The translations under genes were made by a program, and so were the position numbers. The notes under the pieces are model-generated. The model saw nothing but the letters and a program-made list of their open reading frames with translations, did no database searches and had not been told where the DNA came from. Positions 1 to 8,523 of a stretch of DNA of 64,000 bases are shown in pieces. Position 1 is the stretch's first letter, and each line of letters opens with the position of its first letter. The DNA is from Streptomyces amritsarensis (lineage in GTDB: Bacteria > Actinomycetota > Actinomycetes > Streptomycetales > Streptomycetaceae): the NCBI RefSeq assembly GCF_001953875.1, contig NZ_MQUR01000004.1, positions 1 through 64,000 of the forward strand. The letters are read 5' to 3'.

Positions 1-24
1 CGGGTGCCGCTGGGCGGGCACCCG
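1..24 (-). terminator. GC-rich hairpin after the MFS gene
   Basis: Positions 1-8 and 17-24 are perfect 8-bp inverted arms around an 8-nt loop. The hairpin lies about 25 bp past the stop codon of the MFS gene. There is no T run, as is usual for Streptomyces terminators. The stem may extend beyond the window edge. Confidence 0.55.
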
Positions 25-48
25 CTCCCGGGGGGCCGGGCCGGACCG

Positions 49-1326
49 TCAGGCGGTGATCCGGGTCTCGTCCGCGGCCGGAGATCCCTCCTCGGCGGTG
101 TCGTCGCCGCCGGGCATTTCCTTGATCTTGGCGACCGGCCCGCTGAGCAGGGTCAGGCCGCCGATGATGGTGACGGTGCCGGCCACCGCGAGGCCGCCGG
201 TCAGGCCGATCGCCTCGCCGAGTGCACCGCCGGCGAAGTAGCCGAGGGACAGGGCGCCGTACACCGCCGAGAGGGCGGTGCCGCTGACGCGGCCCATCTG
301 CTCGTTCGGGGTGACACCCTGCACCAGGCTGAGGACGTGGATGTCGAACATCGGGGACACGAAGCCGATGACGGCCTGGACCACGATCAGGCCGACGAAG
401 CCGCCGACCGCGCCGCCCGTCGGGACGAGGATGTAGCCGGCGCCGAGCACGACCGCGGTGATGACCAGCAGGCGGCCGACCGAGAGGCTCTTGGAGACGA
501 CCTCGGAGAGGACCGCGCCGACGATGACGAAGACCGACATGACGGCGAAGGCGATGCCGACCTGGCCGGGGCTGAGGTTCAGCTCCTTGTAGGCGTAGAC
601 GATCAGGATGGCGTCGCCCATCGCGGCACCGAGGTTGACCACGACGTTGGCGGTGAACAGGCCGCGCAGGATCGGGTTGCCGAAGAGGGTCTTCATGCCC
701 TCCCGCATCTCCGCCTTCGCGGAGGCCTTCCGCTCCTCGGTCCGCTCGCGCACGTCCCGGTGGCGGATGACCAGCAGGGCGATGAGCGAGATGAGGAAGG
801 TGAACGCGTCGGCGGTGATGGCGCGTGCGGCGCCGAGCAGCTGGATGAGCGCGCCACCGGCGCCGGCGCCTACCGCCTCGGCGACGCTGCGGCTGATCTG
901 GAGCTTGGTATTGCCCTCGATGAGGTTCTCGGTGCCGATGAGCTGGGGCAGCCAGGACTGGTAGGAGACCTCGAAGAAGGTGGTGAGGCAGCCGGTGATG
1001 CCGGCCACGATGAAGATATGCGCCATGGTGACGGAGTCGAGCGCGAACGCCAGCGGGATCGTGGCCAGGGCCAGGAAGCGGCCCAGGTCGGCGACGATCA
1101 TGACGGTGCGCCTCGAGACCCGGTCGGCCACCAGCCCTGCGATCGGGGCGAGCAGCAGGAAGGGGAGGAAGCGCAGCGCGCCGAGCACGCCGACCTCCAA
1201 GGCTCCGCCGTCCAGCACCACGACCGCGAGGGTCGGTAGCGCGAGAAGGGAGATCTTGTCGCCGAAGTTGCTGACGGTCTGCCCGAACCACAGGCGATTG
1301 AAATCGGAATGCCGACCGAGTGCCAT
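49..1326 (-). CDS. MFS transporter (DHA3/EntS-like exporter)
   Basis: This 425-residue membrane protein has about twelve hydrophobic segments, the normal size for a drug or siderophore exporter of the major facilitator superfamily. The first loop carries the MFS-type GLVADRVSRR motif near residue 65. The start is ATG at 1326, preceded by AAAAGGG at good spacing. It is the last gene of the leftward cluster unit. The 119-bp gap before it contains an 11-bp-period direct repeat (1386-1403), so it may have its own SARP-responsive promoter. Export of the cluster product is the likely role; the substrate is unknown. Confidence 0.85.
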   Translation of the reverse strand: MALGRHSDFNRLWFGQTVSNFGDKISLLALPTLAVVVLDGGALEVGVLGALRFLPFLLLAPIAGLVADRVSRRTVMIVADLGRFLALATIPLAFALDSVTMAHIFIVAGITGCLTTFFEVSYQSWLPQLIGTENLIEGNTKLQISRSVAEAVGAGAGGALIQLLGAARAITADAFTFLISLIALLVIRHRDVRERTEERKASAKAEMREGMKTLFGNPILRGLFTANVVVNLGAAMGDAILIVYAYKELNLSPGQVGIAFAVMSVFVIVGAVLSEVVSKSLSVGRLLVITAVVLGAGYILVPTGGAVGGFVGLIVVQAVIGFVSPMFDIHVLSLVQGVTPNEQMGRVSGTALSAVYGALSLGYFAGGALGEAIGLTGGLAVAGTVTIIGGLTLLSGPVAKIKEMPGGDDTAEEGSPAADETRITA

Positions 1327-1385
1327 GTCGACGCCCTTTTCTGATTGGGTACGGAATTGTCGGACGGCACTGACGCTATGGACCC

Positions 1386-1403
1386 GGAGTTAGACCCCGG
1401 TTA
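1386..1403 (-). promoter_or_regulatory. Possible SARP-type direct repeat before the MFS gene
   Basis: On the minus strand TAACCGG (starting at 1403) and TAACTCC (starting at 1392) share the first four bases and are spaced exactly 11 bp. A weak -10-like CATAGC follows about six bases later. The spacing matches the repeats at 13798-13855, but the heptamer sequence differs, so this is weaker than those. Confidence 0.35.
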
Positions 1404-1445
1404 TGAATTCCGGGACTATAGAACGCTTGTAGACATGCGATGAGT

Positions 1446-2477
1446 TCAGCTGGAGAAGCGTGCGATGTCGGCGCTCTCGCGGGCGATCCCGGCGGCCACG
1501 GCGGGGCTCAGGGGCTCGGTCCCGGGGAAGGGCTCGACCTTGACCGGCGTCCCGCGGCGGCCGCCCGACCAGGTGCCGACGGCCAGGCCGTCGACCACCA
1601 CGGTGGCGCGGATCTGCCCGCCGCCGGGCCACACCCGGCGCTCGTGCTCGGCGGGCACCGAGAGGTCCCGGCTGCGATAGCCGACAAGGTAGTTGTCGTA
1701 GGCCGGCAGCAACCGCACGTCGGGTTCGCCGCGGACGGGCGGGGCGTCGGGGGCAATGTCCCGTACGGCGGCCCAGGCGTTTTTGCCGGCGGTGGTCTTC
1801 AGCCCCGACCAGTGGACGAAGTCGAGGGCGTCGCAGGGCCCGTGGGCCGATCGGTAGCGCCGGGCGAGTTCCCGTACGGCCGCTTCCCCGGTGTAGGGGA
1901 CGGGTCCGGTGTCGGGCAGCCAGTCGTCGAGGAGGACGAAGGTGGCCTCACCGTCGCGTTGCGGTCCGTGGCAGATCACGCCGGCCAGGGCCGCGCGGCG
2001 GATGAGGTGGAAGGCGGACTGCCCCTTCGGCTCGACGCCGAGGGTGGTGAGCCGGTCGGTGAGCCGGGCGCGGGTCAGCGGGCCCTCCGCGGCGATCGCG
2101 TCGGCGATGAGCCGCTCCGAGCGCGCGCACAGGGCCTCGTCCAGGCCGAGTTCGCGCAGGCGCCGGGCGGCGAGCGCGAGGTAGACGGGGCCGAAGAGGC
2201 CCAGCAGCCAGCGGGCGTCGGCGGCGGGCACCAGCTGGAGGGTGCCGCGCATGAACCAGCCGCGTACGGCCGTGCGTTCGATGTCGGTGGCCCGGCGGAC
2301 CGCCTCCTGTGTCAGCCCGCGGGCCCGCGCCCGCAGCCCGAGCTCCGCCGCGGGCAGGTCCTGGGCCTGGACGGCCAGCACCCGGTCCAGGACGGCGGCG
2401 ACGGAGTCCTCCCGGACCTCGCCCCCGATCGCCTGTGCGCGTGCCCTGAGCAGCCGTTCGGTCGTACGTCGTTCCAC
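1446..2477 (-). CDS. AlkZ-like HTH_42 winged-helix protein (putative DNA glycosylase)
   Basis: This 343-residue protein matches the HTH_42 winged-helix family (AlkX/YcaQ and AlkZ). AlkZ and relatives in antibiotic clusters are DNA glycosylases that remove bulky alkyl adducts and protect the producer. The Gln-x-Gln catalytic motif of the AlkZ branch is present as VQAQD, with Q37 and Q39 at the numbering I recall for AlkZ itself. The start is GTG at 2477, only 12 bp after the phosphopantetheinyl transferase stop, so the gene is probably co-transcribed with the cluster. A self-resistance role is inferred. HTH_42 proteins also occur outside clusters in actinomycetes, so a general repair role is the alternative. 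Confidence 0.8.
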   Translation of the reverse strand: MERRTTERLLRARAQAIGGEVREDSVAAVLDRVLAVQAQDLPAAELGLRARARGLTQEAVRRATDIERTAVRGWFMRGTLQLVPAADARWLLGLFGPVYLALAARRLRELGLDEALCARSERLIADAIAAEGPLTRARLTDRLTTLGVEPKGQSAFHLIRRAALAGVICHGPQRDGEATFVLLDDWLPDTGPVPYTGEAAVRELARRYRSAHGPCDALDFVHWSGLKTTAGKNAWAAVRDIAPDAPPVRGEPDVRLLPAYDNYLVGYRSRDLSVPAEHERRVWPGGGQIRATVVVDGLAVGTWSGGRRGTPVKVEPFPGTEPLSPAVAAGIARESADIARFSS

Positions 2478-2489
2478 GTGTCCAGTCTT

Positions 2490-3134
2490 TCAGCCGAGCA
2501 GCCGCAGCCGCATCTCCTCGCGGGCCGCCACACATCCGACGGCCTGCGCGCAGCCCCAGTCCAGCAGCCGCCAGCCGTGCCAGCGCGGCGGCTCCTGCCC
2601 GTACACGGGAACGTCGAGGCGGGCCGGCTCGTCGAGCGTGCCCGCCCCGACCTTGACCAGGGACTCCTTTCGTACCCACTGGCGCAGGAAGGCGCGCCGC
2701 GGGTGGGTGGCCGACCGCAGGGCGGCCAGTTCCTTCGCGGTGCAGACGGCCTCAGCCGTCCGCCAGTCCACGTCCGTGCCGTCGACGGCCTCCACGTCCA
2801 CGCCGACGGGGCCGTCGGCCGCGGCCGCCGCGACCCAGCCCCGGGCGTGCGCGAGGCTGACGGCGGTCGCGGGCGCCTCGACGAGCCGGGGCCTGCCGTG
2901 CGGCCGCTCGCAGGAGCCGCAGCTCTGAACGACGGTGAGGCTCTGCGCCGGGCGGCCCAGGAGCCGCCCGGCGCAGAGCCGGACCAGTGCGTGCGCGGCC
3001 AGGAAGTCGTCCCGGTCGGCGGCCGACCGGAGGGCGCCGGCGCGGTCCAGTTCGGTACGGGTCAGCAGCTCCCGTACGTCCCCGGCCGCGGCCAGCACCG
3101 CTCCGGTCGGCCCGGCCAGTGCGAGACCGGCCAT
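2490..3134 (-). CDS. Sfp-type 4'-phosphopantetheinyl transferase
   Basis: A 214-residue enzyme that would move phosphopantetheine from CoA to the carrier-protein serines of the two NRPS proteins. The Mg-binding GVDVE motif is at 111-115 (D113, E115), and the WVRKESLVK signature is at 153-161 (K156, E157, K161). Its ATG at 3134 overlaps the NRPS stop codon by one base (TGATG), which indicates translational coupling. The open frame continues upstream for more than 1,000 codons opposite the NRPS reading frame, but that part is a shadow. A dedicated transferase inside the cluster is common in streptomycetes. Confidence 0.93.
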   Translation of the reverse strand: MAGLALAGPTGAVLAAAGDVRELLTRTELDRAGALRSAADRDDFLAAHALVRLCAGRLLGRPAQSLTVVQSCGSCERPHGRPRLVEAPATAVSLAHARGWVAAAAADGPVGVDVEAVDGTDVDWRTAEAVCTAKELAALRSATHPRRAFLRQWVRKESLVKVGAGTLDEPARLDVPVYGQEPPRWHGWRLLDWGCAQAVGCVAAREEMRLRLLG

Positions 3135-6100
3135 CAGCGCCTGCGGCGCAGCACCGCGTAGTAGCCGGGCAGCCGCAGCGCGTCGGAGTCCGACCGGGGG
3201 TCGATGGCGTGGAGTTCTATCGCCTCGTCCTCGACGATCTCCCAGCCGTCCGCGCCGAAGGCCTCGGCCAGTTCGGGCCGGGTGAAGCGGTGCGAGTGCC
3301 GGACGCCGGCCGCCTCCAGCGGGCCGACCAGGTCCTCGGCGCGGCCCCGCTTGCCGCCCACGAAGCCCAGGTAGCCGAAGGAGTTGCTGGAGTAGTCGGG
3401 CTCGTGCACGATCAGTGTTCCCTCGTCGCCCAGCAGCCGGTCGGCGACCGCGGCGAGCCGGGCCCGGGCCTCGGTGTCCAGGACGTGGAAGACGCCGCGG
3501 ACGAAGATGTTGTAGGGCCCCTCCCCCAGGACGGCGGCCTGTTCGGCGTCGGTCATGTCGATCGCCAGGTAGTCGACGTTCGCCACGCCCTCCGCCTCGC
3601 GCTTGGCGTGGTCGATGGCGCTGGCGGAGACGTCGACGCCGACGACCCGCGGGTAGTGCGGGGCGAGTTCGCGGCTGTAGCGGCCGTTGCCGCAGCCGAG
3701 GTCGATGAGCGGCAGGTCGCCGCGGAAGTGGCGCTGCGCCTGGTCGAGGAGCCACTGGAACTCCTCGCCGCTGTCGGCGTCCCAGATGACGTCGCCGCCG
3801 CGGCCGGTGCGGCTGATGCCCGCCCAGTAGCGCTCCCAGGCGTCGCCGGTGTCGCGCTCCTCGGCCTTGGCCGCGCCGGCGCCGTCCGCGCCGGGCGGCG
3901 GGGAGTGGCGCTCCCAGGCCTCGTCCTCGCCGAGGGCCTCCAGCAGCGCCGTGAACTCCTCGAACATGGTGTCGATGAGGCCGTCGGGGTAGACGGCGGG
4001 CAGGAAGTCCCAGTTGAAGGTGAGTCCTTCGGGCTTCTCGAAGACCTGGAAGTCCAGGGAGACCTGGGGGGTCTGGGAGATGCCGTAGACCGGGGCGCCC
4101 AGCTCGGTCTCCTCGTACTGCGGCGGGTGGCCGGCCAGGCTGGTCATCACCACGGGCATGGCCGGGGCGAGGGAGCCGCGCAGCTTGGTCAGTTCGCGCA
4201 GGACCTGCACCCCGCTGAAGTAGCGGTGCTCCAGGTCGGCCCACAGGCGGCGCTGGACGGCCTGGGCGCGTCCGGCGAAGGTGGAGTCCTGCTGTTCGAC
4301 GGCGAGCAGCAGGGTGGTGGTGGTGTCCGCGAGCAGGGCGTTGACCTGGGGGTGCAGCGGGAGCCGGTTGAAGAGCGGGAAGTTGATGGTGAAGCGGGCC
4401 TGCCCGGAGGCCTTGCCGAGGATCTCGGCGTAGGCGGCGGCCAGCACTCCGGAGGGGGTCACCTCGCGGGCGTGCGCCCGCTCCTGGATCCGGGTCCACT
4501 GCTCGGGGGAGACGACGTGGCTGCGCCGTTCGAAGCGGACGGGCAGCTCGGGGGCGTCGGCCGGCCGCTCGGGCAGTTCGGGGGCGGGCGGGAGGGTGGC
4601 GAGGCGGTCGCGCCAGTACCACTCGGAGCGGCGGTAGATCTCGCTGTCGCGCAGCGAGTTGCCGATGGCGAGCACGTAGTCGCGGAAGGTCAGCTCCAGC
4701 GGGGCGAGTTCGGCGTCCGGTTCCACGTAGTAGGTGACCAGGTCGGGGATGAGGACCTGGAAGTAGCTCCAGGCGTCGGCGACGAGGAAGTCCAGCGAGA
4801 GGTGGATCCGGGCCCGTCCGCCGCCGAGCAGGCTGATCCGTACGTCGAACAGCGGCCAGGCGTCGGCGTCGAGCACCTGGTGGGACAGCCGCTCGCGCAG
4901 GTCGGCCAGTTCGGCCGCGCGGGTCTCCTCGTCGAGGCCGCCGAAGTCGGTGACGGGGATCTCGTAGTCCGGGACCTCCTCGAAGACCTGCTGGGTGCCG
5001 TTGGGCAGGACCCGGGTGCGCAGGGCGTCGTGGCGTTCGACGAGGCGGCGCCAGGCTCGCTCGAAGCGGGGCACGTCGAGCTTCTCGCTCTCCCACTCGA
5101 AGTAGCCGTGGCAACCGACGTTGCCGAGTTCCACGAGCCCGCCGCGGCCGATCCACAGCGCCTGCTGGCTCTCGGTCAGCGGGAACGGCTCGAAGCGGGC
5201 GGCCGGGTCGGGGACGATCGCCGGGAGTCCGCCGAAGGAGCCGCGGCCGCCCGCGCGTTCGGTGGTGACCAGGGTGGCGAGTTCGGCGACGGTGGGGCAG
5301 GTCGACAGGTCGGAGAGGCTCAGCTCGACGCCGTAGCGGCGGCGGATCTCGTCGATGAGCTGGAAGGCGAGCAGCGAATGGCCCCCCAGCTCGAAGAAGT
5401 TGTCGTGGATGCCGACGCCGTCGGTGCGGAACGCGTCGGCCCACAGCCGGCTCAGGGCGTCCTCGACCTCGTTGCGCGGCGCCTCGTAGCCGGCGCCGAC
5501 GCCGTCGCGGCCTTCGGGGGGCTGGGGCAGGCTGCGGCGGTCGACCTTGCCGTTGGGCAGCCGCGGGAGGGAGGGCAGCACGACGACGGCGGCGGGGACC
5601 ATGTAGTAGGGCAGGGTGCGGGCGACTTCGGCGCGCACCGCGGCCGAGTCGGGTTCGGCCCCGTCGGCCGGGGACACGTAGGCGACGAGCCGCTTGTCGC
5701 CGGGGCCGCGCTCCTGGGTGACGACGACGGCCTCGGCGATGTCGTCGAGGCGTGCGATGTGCGTCTCGACCTCGCCGAGCTCGACGCGGAAGCCGCGGAT
5801 CTTGACCTGGGAGTCGGAGCGGCCGAGGAGCTCGACGGCGCCGTCCTCGCGGCGGCGGGCGAGGTCGCCGGTGTCGTAGAGCACCGGGTGCGGGTCGCCC
5901 TCGACGAAGTTGGGGAGGAACTTGGCGGCGGTGAGCTCGGGGCGGCCGTGGTATCCGGCCGCGACGCCGGCGCCGGAGACGTGCAGCCGGCCGACCTCGC
6001 CCTCGGGGACCGGGCGGCCTTCCTCGTCGAGGAGGTGGACGCGGAGGTTGGCGATGGGGACGCCGACCGGGACCTGGCGGGTGGCGCGGACCTCCTCGGA

Positions 6101-7072
6101 GGTGGCCTGGCTGGTGAAGTCGGTGCCGGTGCCGAGGTCGAGGCAGGACAGCACGTTGGTGGTCTCGGTGGTGCCGTAGGTCATCACCACGCGGAAGGGG
6201 GTGTCGACGGGCGGCCAGCTGTGGACGCGCTCGGCCGTGGTCACCAGGATCCGCAGCGCCGTGTCCGCCGGCCACCGCAGGCCCCACACGGACTCGGCCA
6301 GCGCGGCCACCAGCATCGTGTGGGTGATGCCCTCGCCGGCCAGCCAGTCGCGGATCTGCTCGGGGGTCTGCGCCTGGCCCGCCTCGGGGATGTGGATCGC
6401 GGCGCCGGCCGGCAGGTAGGCGAGCCACTCCATGATCTGGACGGCGAAGCCGGGGGTGGACATCCAGGAGGCGCGGTCGCCGGGCAGGACCCCGTAGGCG
6501 CGGGTGGTCCAGTGGACCAGGTTGGTGAGCGCGCCGTGCCGCTCCAGGACGGCCTTGGGGGTGCCGGTGGAGCCGGAGGTGTAGATGAGGTGGCTGACGG
6601 TGTCGGGGCGGGTCACGGACGCGGGCGCGGTGTCCGGCATCCCCTGGCCGGCGGTGGCGACCTCGGCACGCGGGACGTCCTCGGGTATCCGGCGGGCGAG
6701 TTCGGCCGGGGTGAGCACGAGCAGCGGGTCGGCGTCGGCGATCATCGCGGCGAGCCGGTCGTCGGGGTTGACCGGGTCGAGGGCGACGATCGCGGCGCCC
6801 GTCTTGAGGATCGCCACGGAGCCCAGGACGTATTCGGCGCTGCGCGGGTAGCAGAGGCCGACCCTGGTGCCGGGTCCGGCGCCGCGGGCGATCAGCGCGT
6901 GCGCCAGGCGGTTGGTGGCGGCTTCCAGTTCGGCGTAGGTCCAGGTGCGGTCGCCCTGCGCGAGGGCGGTGGCCGCGGGGGTGCGGGCGGCCTGTCCGGC
7001 GAGGAGTTCCGGGTACCCGGTCGTGGGGAACGCGGCGTCCGAACGGTTGAAGTCGACGAGTGCGGTGGTCAC
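3134..7072 (-). CDS. NRPS: adenylation, carrier, heterocyclisation and methyltransferase domains (A-PCP-Cy-MT)
   Basis: The protein has 1312 residues. The A domain spans about 15-515, with TSGSTG at 165-170, YDTGD at 399-403 and the NGK lysine K509. The carrier domain has GGHS with S566. The condensation-type domain (about 620-1045) is a true Cy domain: it opens with FPLTESQQALW, has RHDALR, and replaces HHxxxDG with D761-x4-D766-x2-S769. A class I methyltransferase domain (about 1065-1312) has DLGCGNGR at 1124. The A domain is unusual: the position that normally holds the amine-binding Asp (235 in GrsA numbering) is A210, and the usual GGE is TTAE. It may therefore activate an acid without an alpha-amine. 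The start is GTG at 7072, 15 bp after the P450. No carrier follows Cy, so the acceptor must be in trans, probably on the 610-residue NRPS. Confidence 0.93.
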   Translation of the reverse strand: MTTALVDFNRSDAAFPTTGYPELLAGQAARTPAATALAQGDRTWTYAELEAATNRLAHALIARGAGPGTRVGLCYPRSAEYVLGSVAILKTGAAIVALDPVNPDDRLAAMIADADPLLVLTPAELARRIPEDVPRAEVATAGQGMPDTAPASVTRPDTVSHLIYTSGSTGTPKAVLERHGALTNLVHWTTRAYGVLPGDRASWMSTPGFAVQIMEWLAYLPAGAAIHIPEAGQAQTPEQIRDWLAGEGITHTMLVAALAESVWGLRWPADTALRILVTTAERVHSWPPVDTPFRVVMTYGTTETTNVLSCLDLGTGTDFTSQATSEEVRATRQVPVGVPIANLRVHLLDEEGRPVPEGEVGRLHVSGAGVAAGYHGRPELTAAKFLPNFVEGDPHPVLYDTGDLARRREDGAVELLGRSDSQVKIRGFRVELGEVETHIARLDDIAEAVVVTQERGPGDKRLVAYVSPADGAEPDSAAVRAEVARTLPYYMVPAAVVVLPSLPRLPNGKVDRRSLPQPPEGRDGVGAGYEAPRNEVEDALSRLWADAFRTDGVGIHDNFFELGGHSLLAFQLIDEIRRRYGVELSLSDLSTCPTVAELATLVTTERAGGRGSFGGLPAIVPDPAARFEPFPLTESQQALWIGRGGLVELGNVGCHGYFEWESEKLDVPRFERAWRRLVERHDALRTRVLPNGTQQVFEEVPDYEIPVTDFGGLDEETRAAELADLRERLSHQVLDADAWPLFDVRISLLGGGRARIHLSLDFLVADAWSYFQVLIPDLVTYYVEPDAELAPLELTFRDYVLAIGNSLRDSEIYRRSEWYWRDRLATLPPAPELPERPADAPELPVRFERRSHVVSPEQWTRIQERAHAREVTPSGVLAAAYAEILGKASGQARFTINFPLFNRLPLHPQVNALLADTTTTLLLAVEQQDSTFAGRAQAVQRRLWADLEHRYFSGVQVLRELTKLRGSLAPAMPVVMTSLAGHPPQYEETELGAPVYGISQTPQVSLDFQVFEKPEGLTFNWDFLPAVYPDGLIDTMFEEFTALLEALGEDEAWERHSPPPGADGAGAAKAEERDTGDAWERYWAGISRTGRGGDVIWDADSGEEFQWLLDQAQRHFRGDLPLIDLGCGNGRYSRELAPHYPRVVGVDVSASAIDHAKREAEGVANVDYLAIDMTDAEQAAVLGEGPYNIFVRGVFHVLDTEARARLAAVADRLLGDEGTLIVHEPDYSSNSFGYLGFVGGKRGRAEDLVGPLEAAGVRHSHRFTRPELAEAFGADGWEIVEDEAIELHAIDPRSDSDALRLPGYYAVLRRRR

Positions 7073-7087
7073 AGTACGGGCCCTTTC

Positions 7088-8302
7088 TTACTTCGCGAAG
7101 GCTCGGCTGCGCAGCAGCCGCACGGGGAGACTGTTGATCCCCCAGGTGAAGTTGGACGAGTTGAAGGTGGCGGGACCGGTCAGTTCGAACCCGTCCAGTA
7201 CGGCGAGCATCTCGGTGAGCAAGGCGCCGAGTTCGAAGCGGGCGAGGCGGGCGCCGAGGCAGAGGTGGCGGCCGTGCCCGAAGGCGACGTGCCGGTTGGG
7301 GCGGCGGTCGACGCGGAAGGAGTGCGGGTCGGCGAAGACGTCCTCGTCCCGGTTGGCCGAGACGTTCCACAGCGTCACGCGGGCGCCTGCGGCGACGGGG
7401 ATCCCGTTGATCTCGGTGTCGCGGGCGGCGGTGCGCAGGGCGTGCACCCCGGGCGTGGTCCAGCGCAGGATCTCCTCGACGGCCGGGGCGATGCCGTCGG
7501 GTCCGAGGCCGCGCAGCAGCCGCCACTGGTCGGGGTGCTCGGCGAACATGTGGACCGCGCCGGCCGCCGAGTAGCGGGTGGTCTCGTTGGCTCCGGACAG
7601 CACGCCGTTGAGGTTGAAGACGATCTCGTGGTCGCTGAGCGGGCGTTCGCTGCCGTCGCCCTCGTCCACGAGGGTGTCGTGGGCGATCTGGCTGACCAGG
7701 TCGTCGCCGGGGCGGGCCCGGCGTTCGGCGAGCAGCTCGATGAAGTAGAGGAAGATCTCCGAGTGGGCGCTGCTGCGCACCGCCTCGTCCGGGGAGTCGA
7801 AGGCGTCGGTGGTCAGGGCGCCGATCCAGGCCCAGTCGGGGCGCGGGATGCCCAGGATGGCGCAGACCACCCGGTTGGGCAGCTGCTTGGCGAGGTCGAT
7901 GAAGTCCAGCTCGTCGCGTTCGGCGGCCTCGGTGACGAGGTCGGCGACGACCTGTTCGACGAGGGCTTCGAGGCGGGGCATCTGCTGCGGGCCGAAGGCC
8001 TGTCCGAGGGCCCGCTTGAGGCGGGTGTGGTGCGGGACGTCGGAGACGATGAGCATGCGCTGGGCGACCGCGGCGACGGCGGCGGGGTCGCTGCCCAGCC
8101 GCATGCCGCGGGCCGACAGGAAGGTGTCGCTGTCGGCGTAGACCTTCATGATGTCGCGGTGCCGGCTGAGCGCCCAGAAGCCGCCGTCGTCGCTGCCGGG
8201 CTCGGGGTGCCAGTGGACCGGCGAGTTGGCGCGCAGCCAGGTGAACGTCGGCCAGAAGTCGTTGCGGCCGAAGGGGCCCGGGTCGAGCAGGTCGATCTCC
8301 AT
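7088..8302 (-). CDS. Cytochrome P450 (probable carrier-bound amino-acid hydroxylase)
   Basis: A 404-residue bacterial P450. The I-helix oxygen-activation motif is GANETT (237-242), the K-helix ExxR is E277-R280, and the haem loop is FGHGRHLCLG with ligand C348. The ATG at 8302 lies two bases after the MbtH stop and is preceded by GAGGAG. Its place between an A-PCP/MbtH/thioesterase set and the second NRPS parallels the P450s that beta-hydroxylate carrier-bound amino acids in nikkomycin and aminocoumarin pathways. Beta-hydroxylation here is inferred from this context. Needed ferredoxin partners are not in the window. Confidence 0.93.
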   Translation of the reverse strand: MEIDLLDPGPFGRNDFWPTFTWLRANSPVHWHPEPGSDDGGFWALSRHRDIMKVYADSDTFLSARGMRLGSDPAAVAAVAQRMLIVSDVPHHTRLKRALGQAFGPQQMPRLEALVEQVVADLVTEAAERDELDFIDLAKQLPNRVVCAILGIPRPDWAWIGALTTDAFDSPDEAVRSSAHSEIFLYFIELLAERRARPGDDLVSQIAHDTLVDEGDGSERPLSDHEIVFNLNGVLSGANETTRYSAAGAVHMFAEHPDQWRLLRGLGPDGIAPAVEEILRWTTPGVHALRTAARDTEINGIPVAAGARVTLWNVSANRDEDVFADPHSFRVDRRPNRHVAFGHGRHLCLGARLARFELGALLTEMLAVLDGFELTGPATFNSSNFTWGINSLPVRLLRSRAFAK

Positions 8303-8303
8303 C

Positions 8304-8483
8304 TCAGGCTCCTCGCAGGCTGAGCGGGCGGATGTCGGGCCAGTGGGCGTCGACGAAGGCGGCGCATTCGTCCTCGGTGCCGTCGAAGCCGGCCGGTGTC
8401 CAGCCGTCGGGCGTCTCGCGCGTGGCGGGGTACAGCGCGTACTGCCCCTCGTGGTTCACGAGGACCTGGTGGGTGGTGGGCAC
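8304..8483 (-). CDS. MbtH-like NRPS accessory protein
   Basis: A 59-residue protein. MbtH proteins bind A domains and help their folding or activity. The family pattern is clear: VLVNHEGQYALYP near the start, then GW at about 29, and DAHWPDIRPLSLR at the C-terminus. I chose GTG at 8483 because GGAGGA sits 5 bases upstream. That leaves a 40-bp gap from the thioesterase and two bases before the P450 ATG. The N-terminus is shorter than usual and lacks the common NPF residues. Confidence 0.9.
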   Translation of the reverse strand: MPTTHQVLVNHEGQYALYPATRETPDGWTPAGFDGTEDECAAFVDAHWPDIRPLSLRGA

Positions 8484-8523
8484 GGTGTCCTCCGGGCTCG
8501 GGCCGATGGGTGCGGGCGGGCTG

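Noticed and set aside
3134-3900. Methyltransferase in the large NRPS read as an A-domain-embedded methylation domain
   Set aside because: The motif lies after the Cy domain at the C-terminus (about residue 1123), and the A domain core motifs are continuous, so it is not an insertion between A8 and A9.
2490-7526. A 1678-codon open frame on the minus strand covering the NRPS region
   Set aside because: Only its last 214 codons encode a known protein, the phosphopantetheinyl transferase. The rest is Arg/Pro-rich out-of-frame reading of the NRPS gene in GC-rich DNA.
2987-8323. A 1778-codon plus-strand open frame
   Set aside because: It is antisense to the NRPS and P450 genes, is low-complexity Gly/Ala/Val/Asp/Glu, and has no family motif. 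Long antisense frames are usual in such GC-rich genomes.
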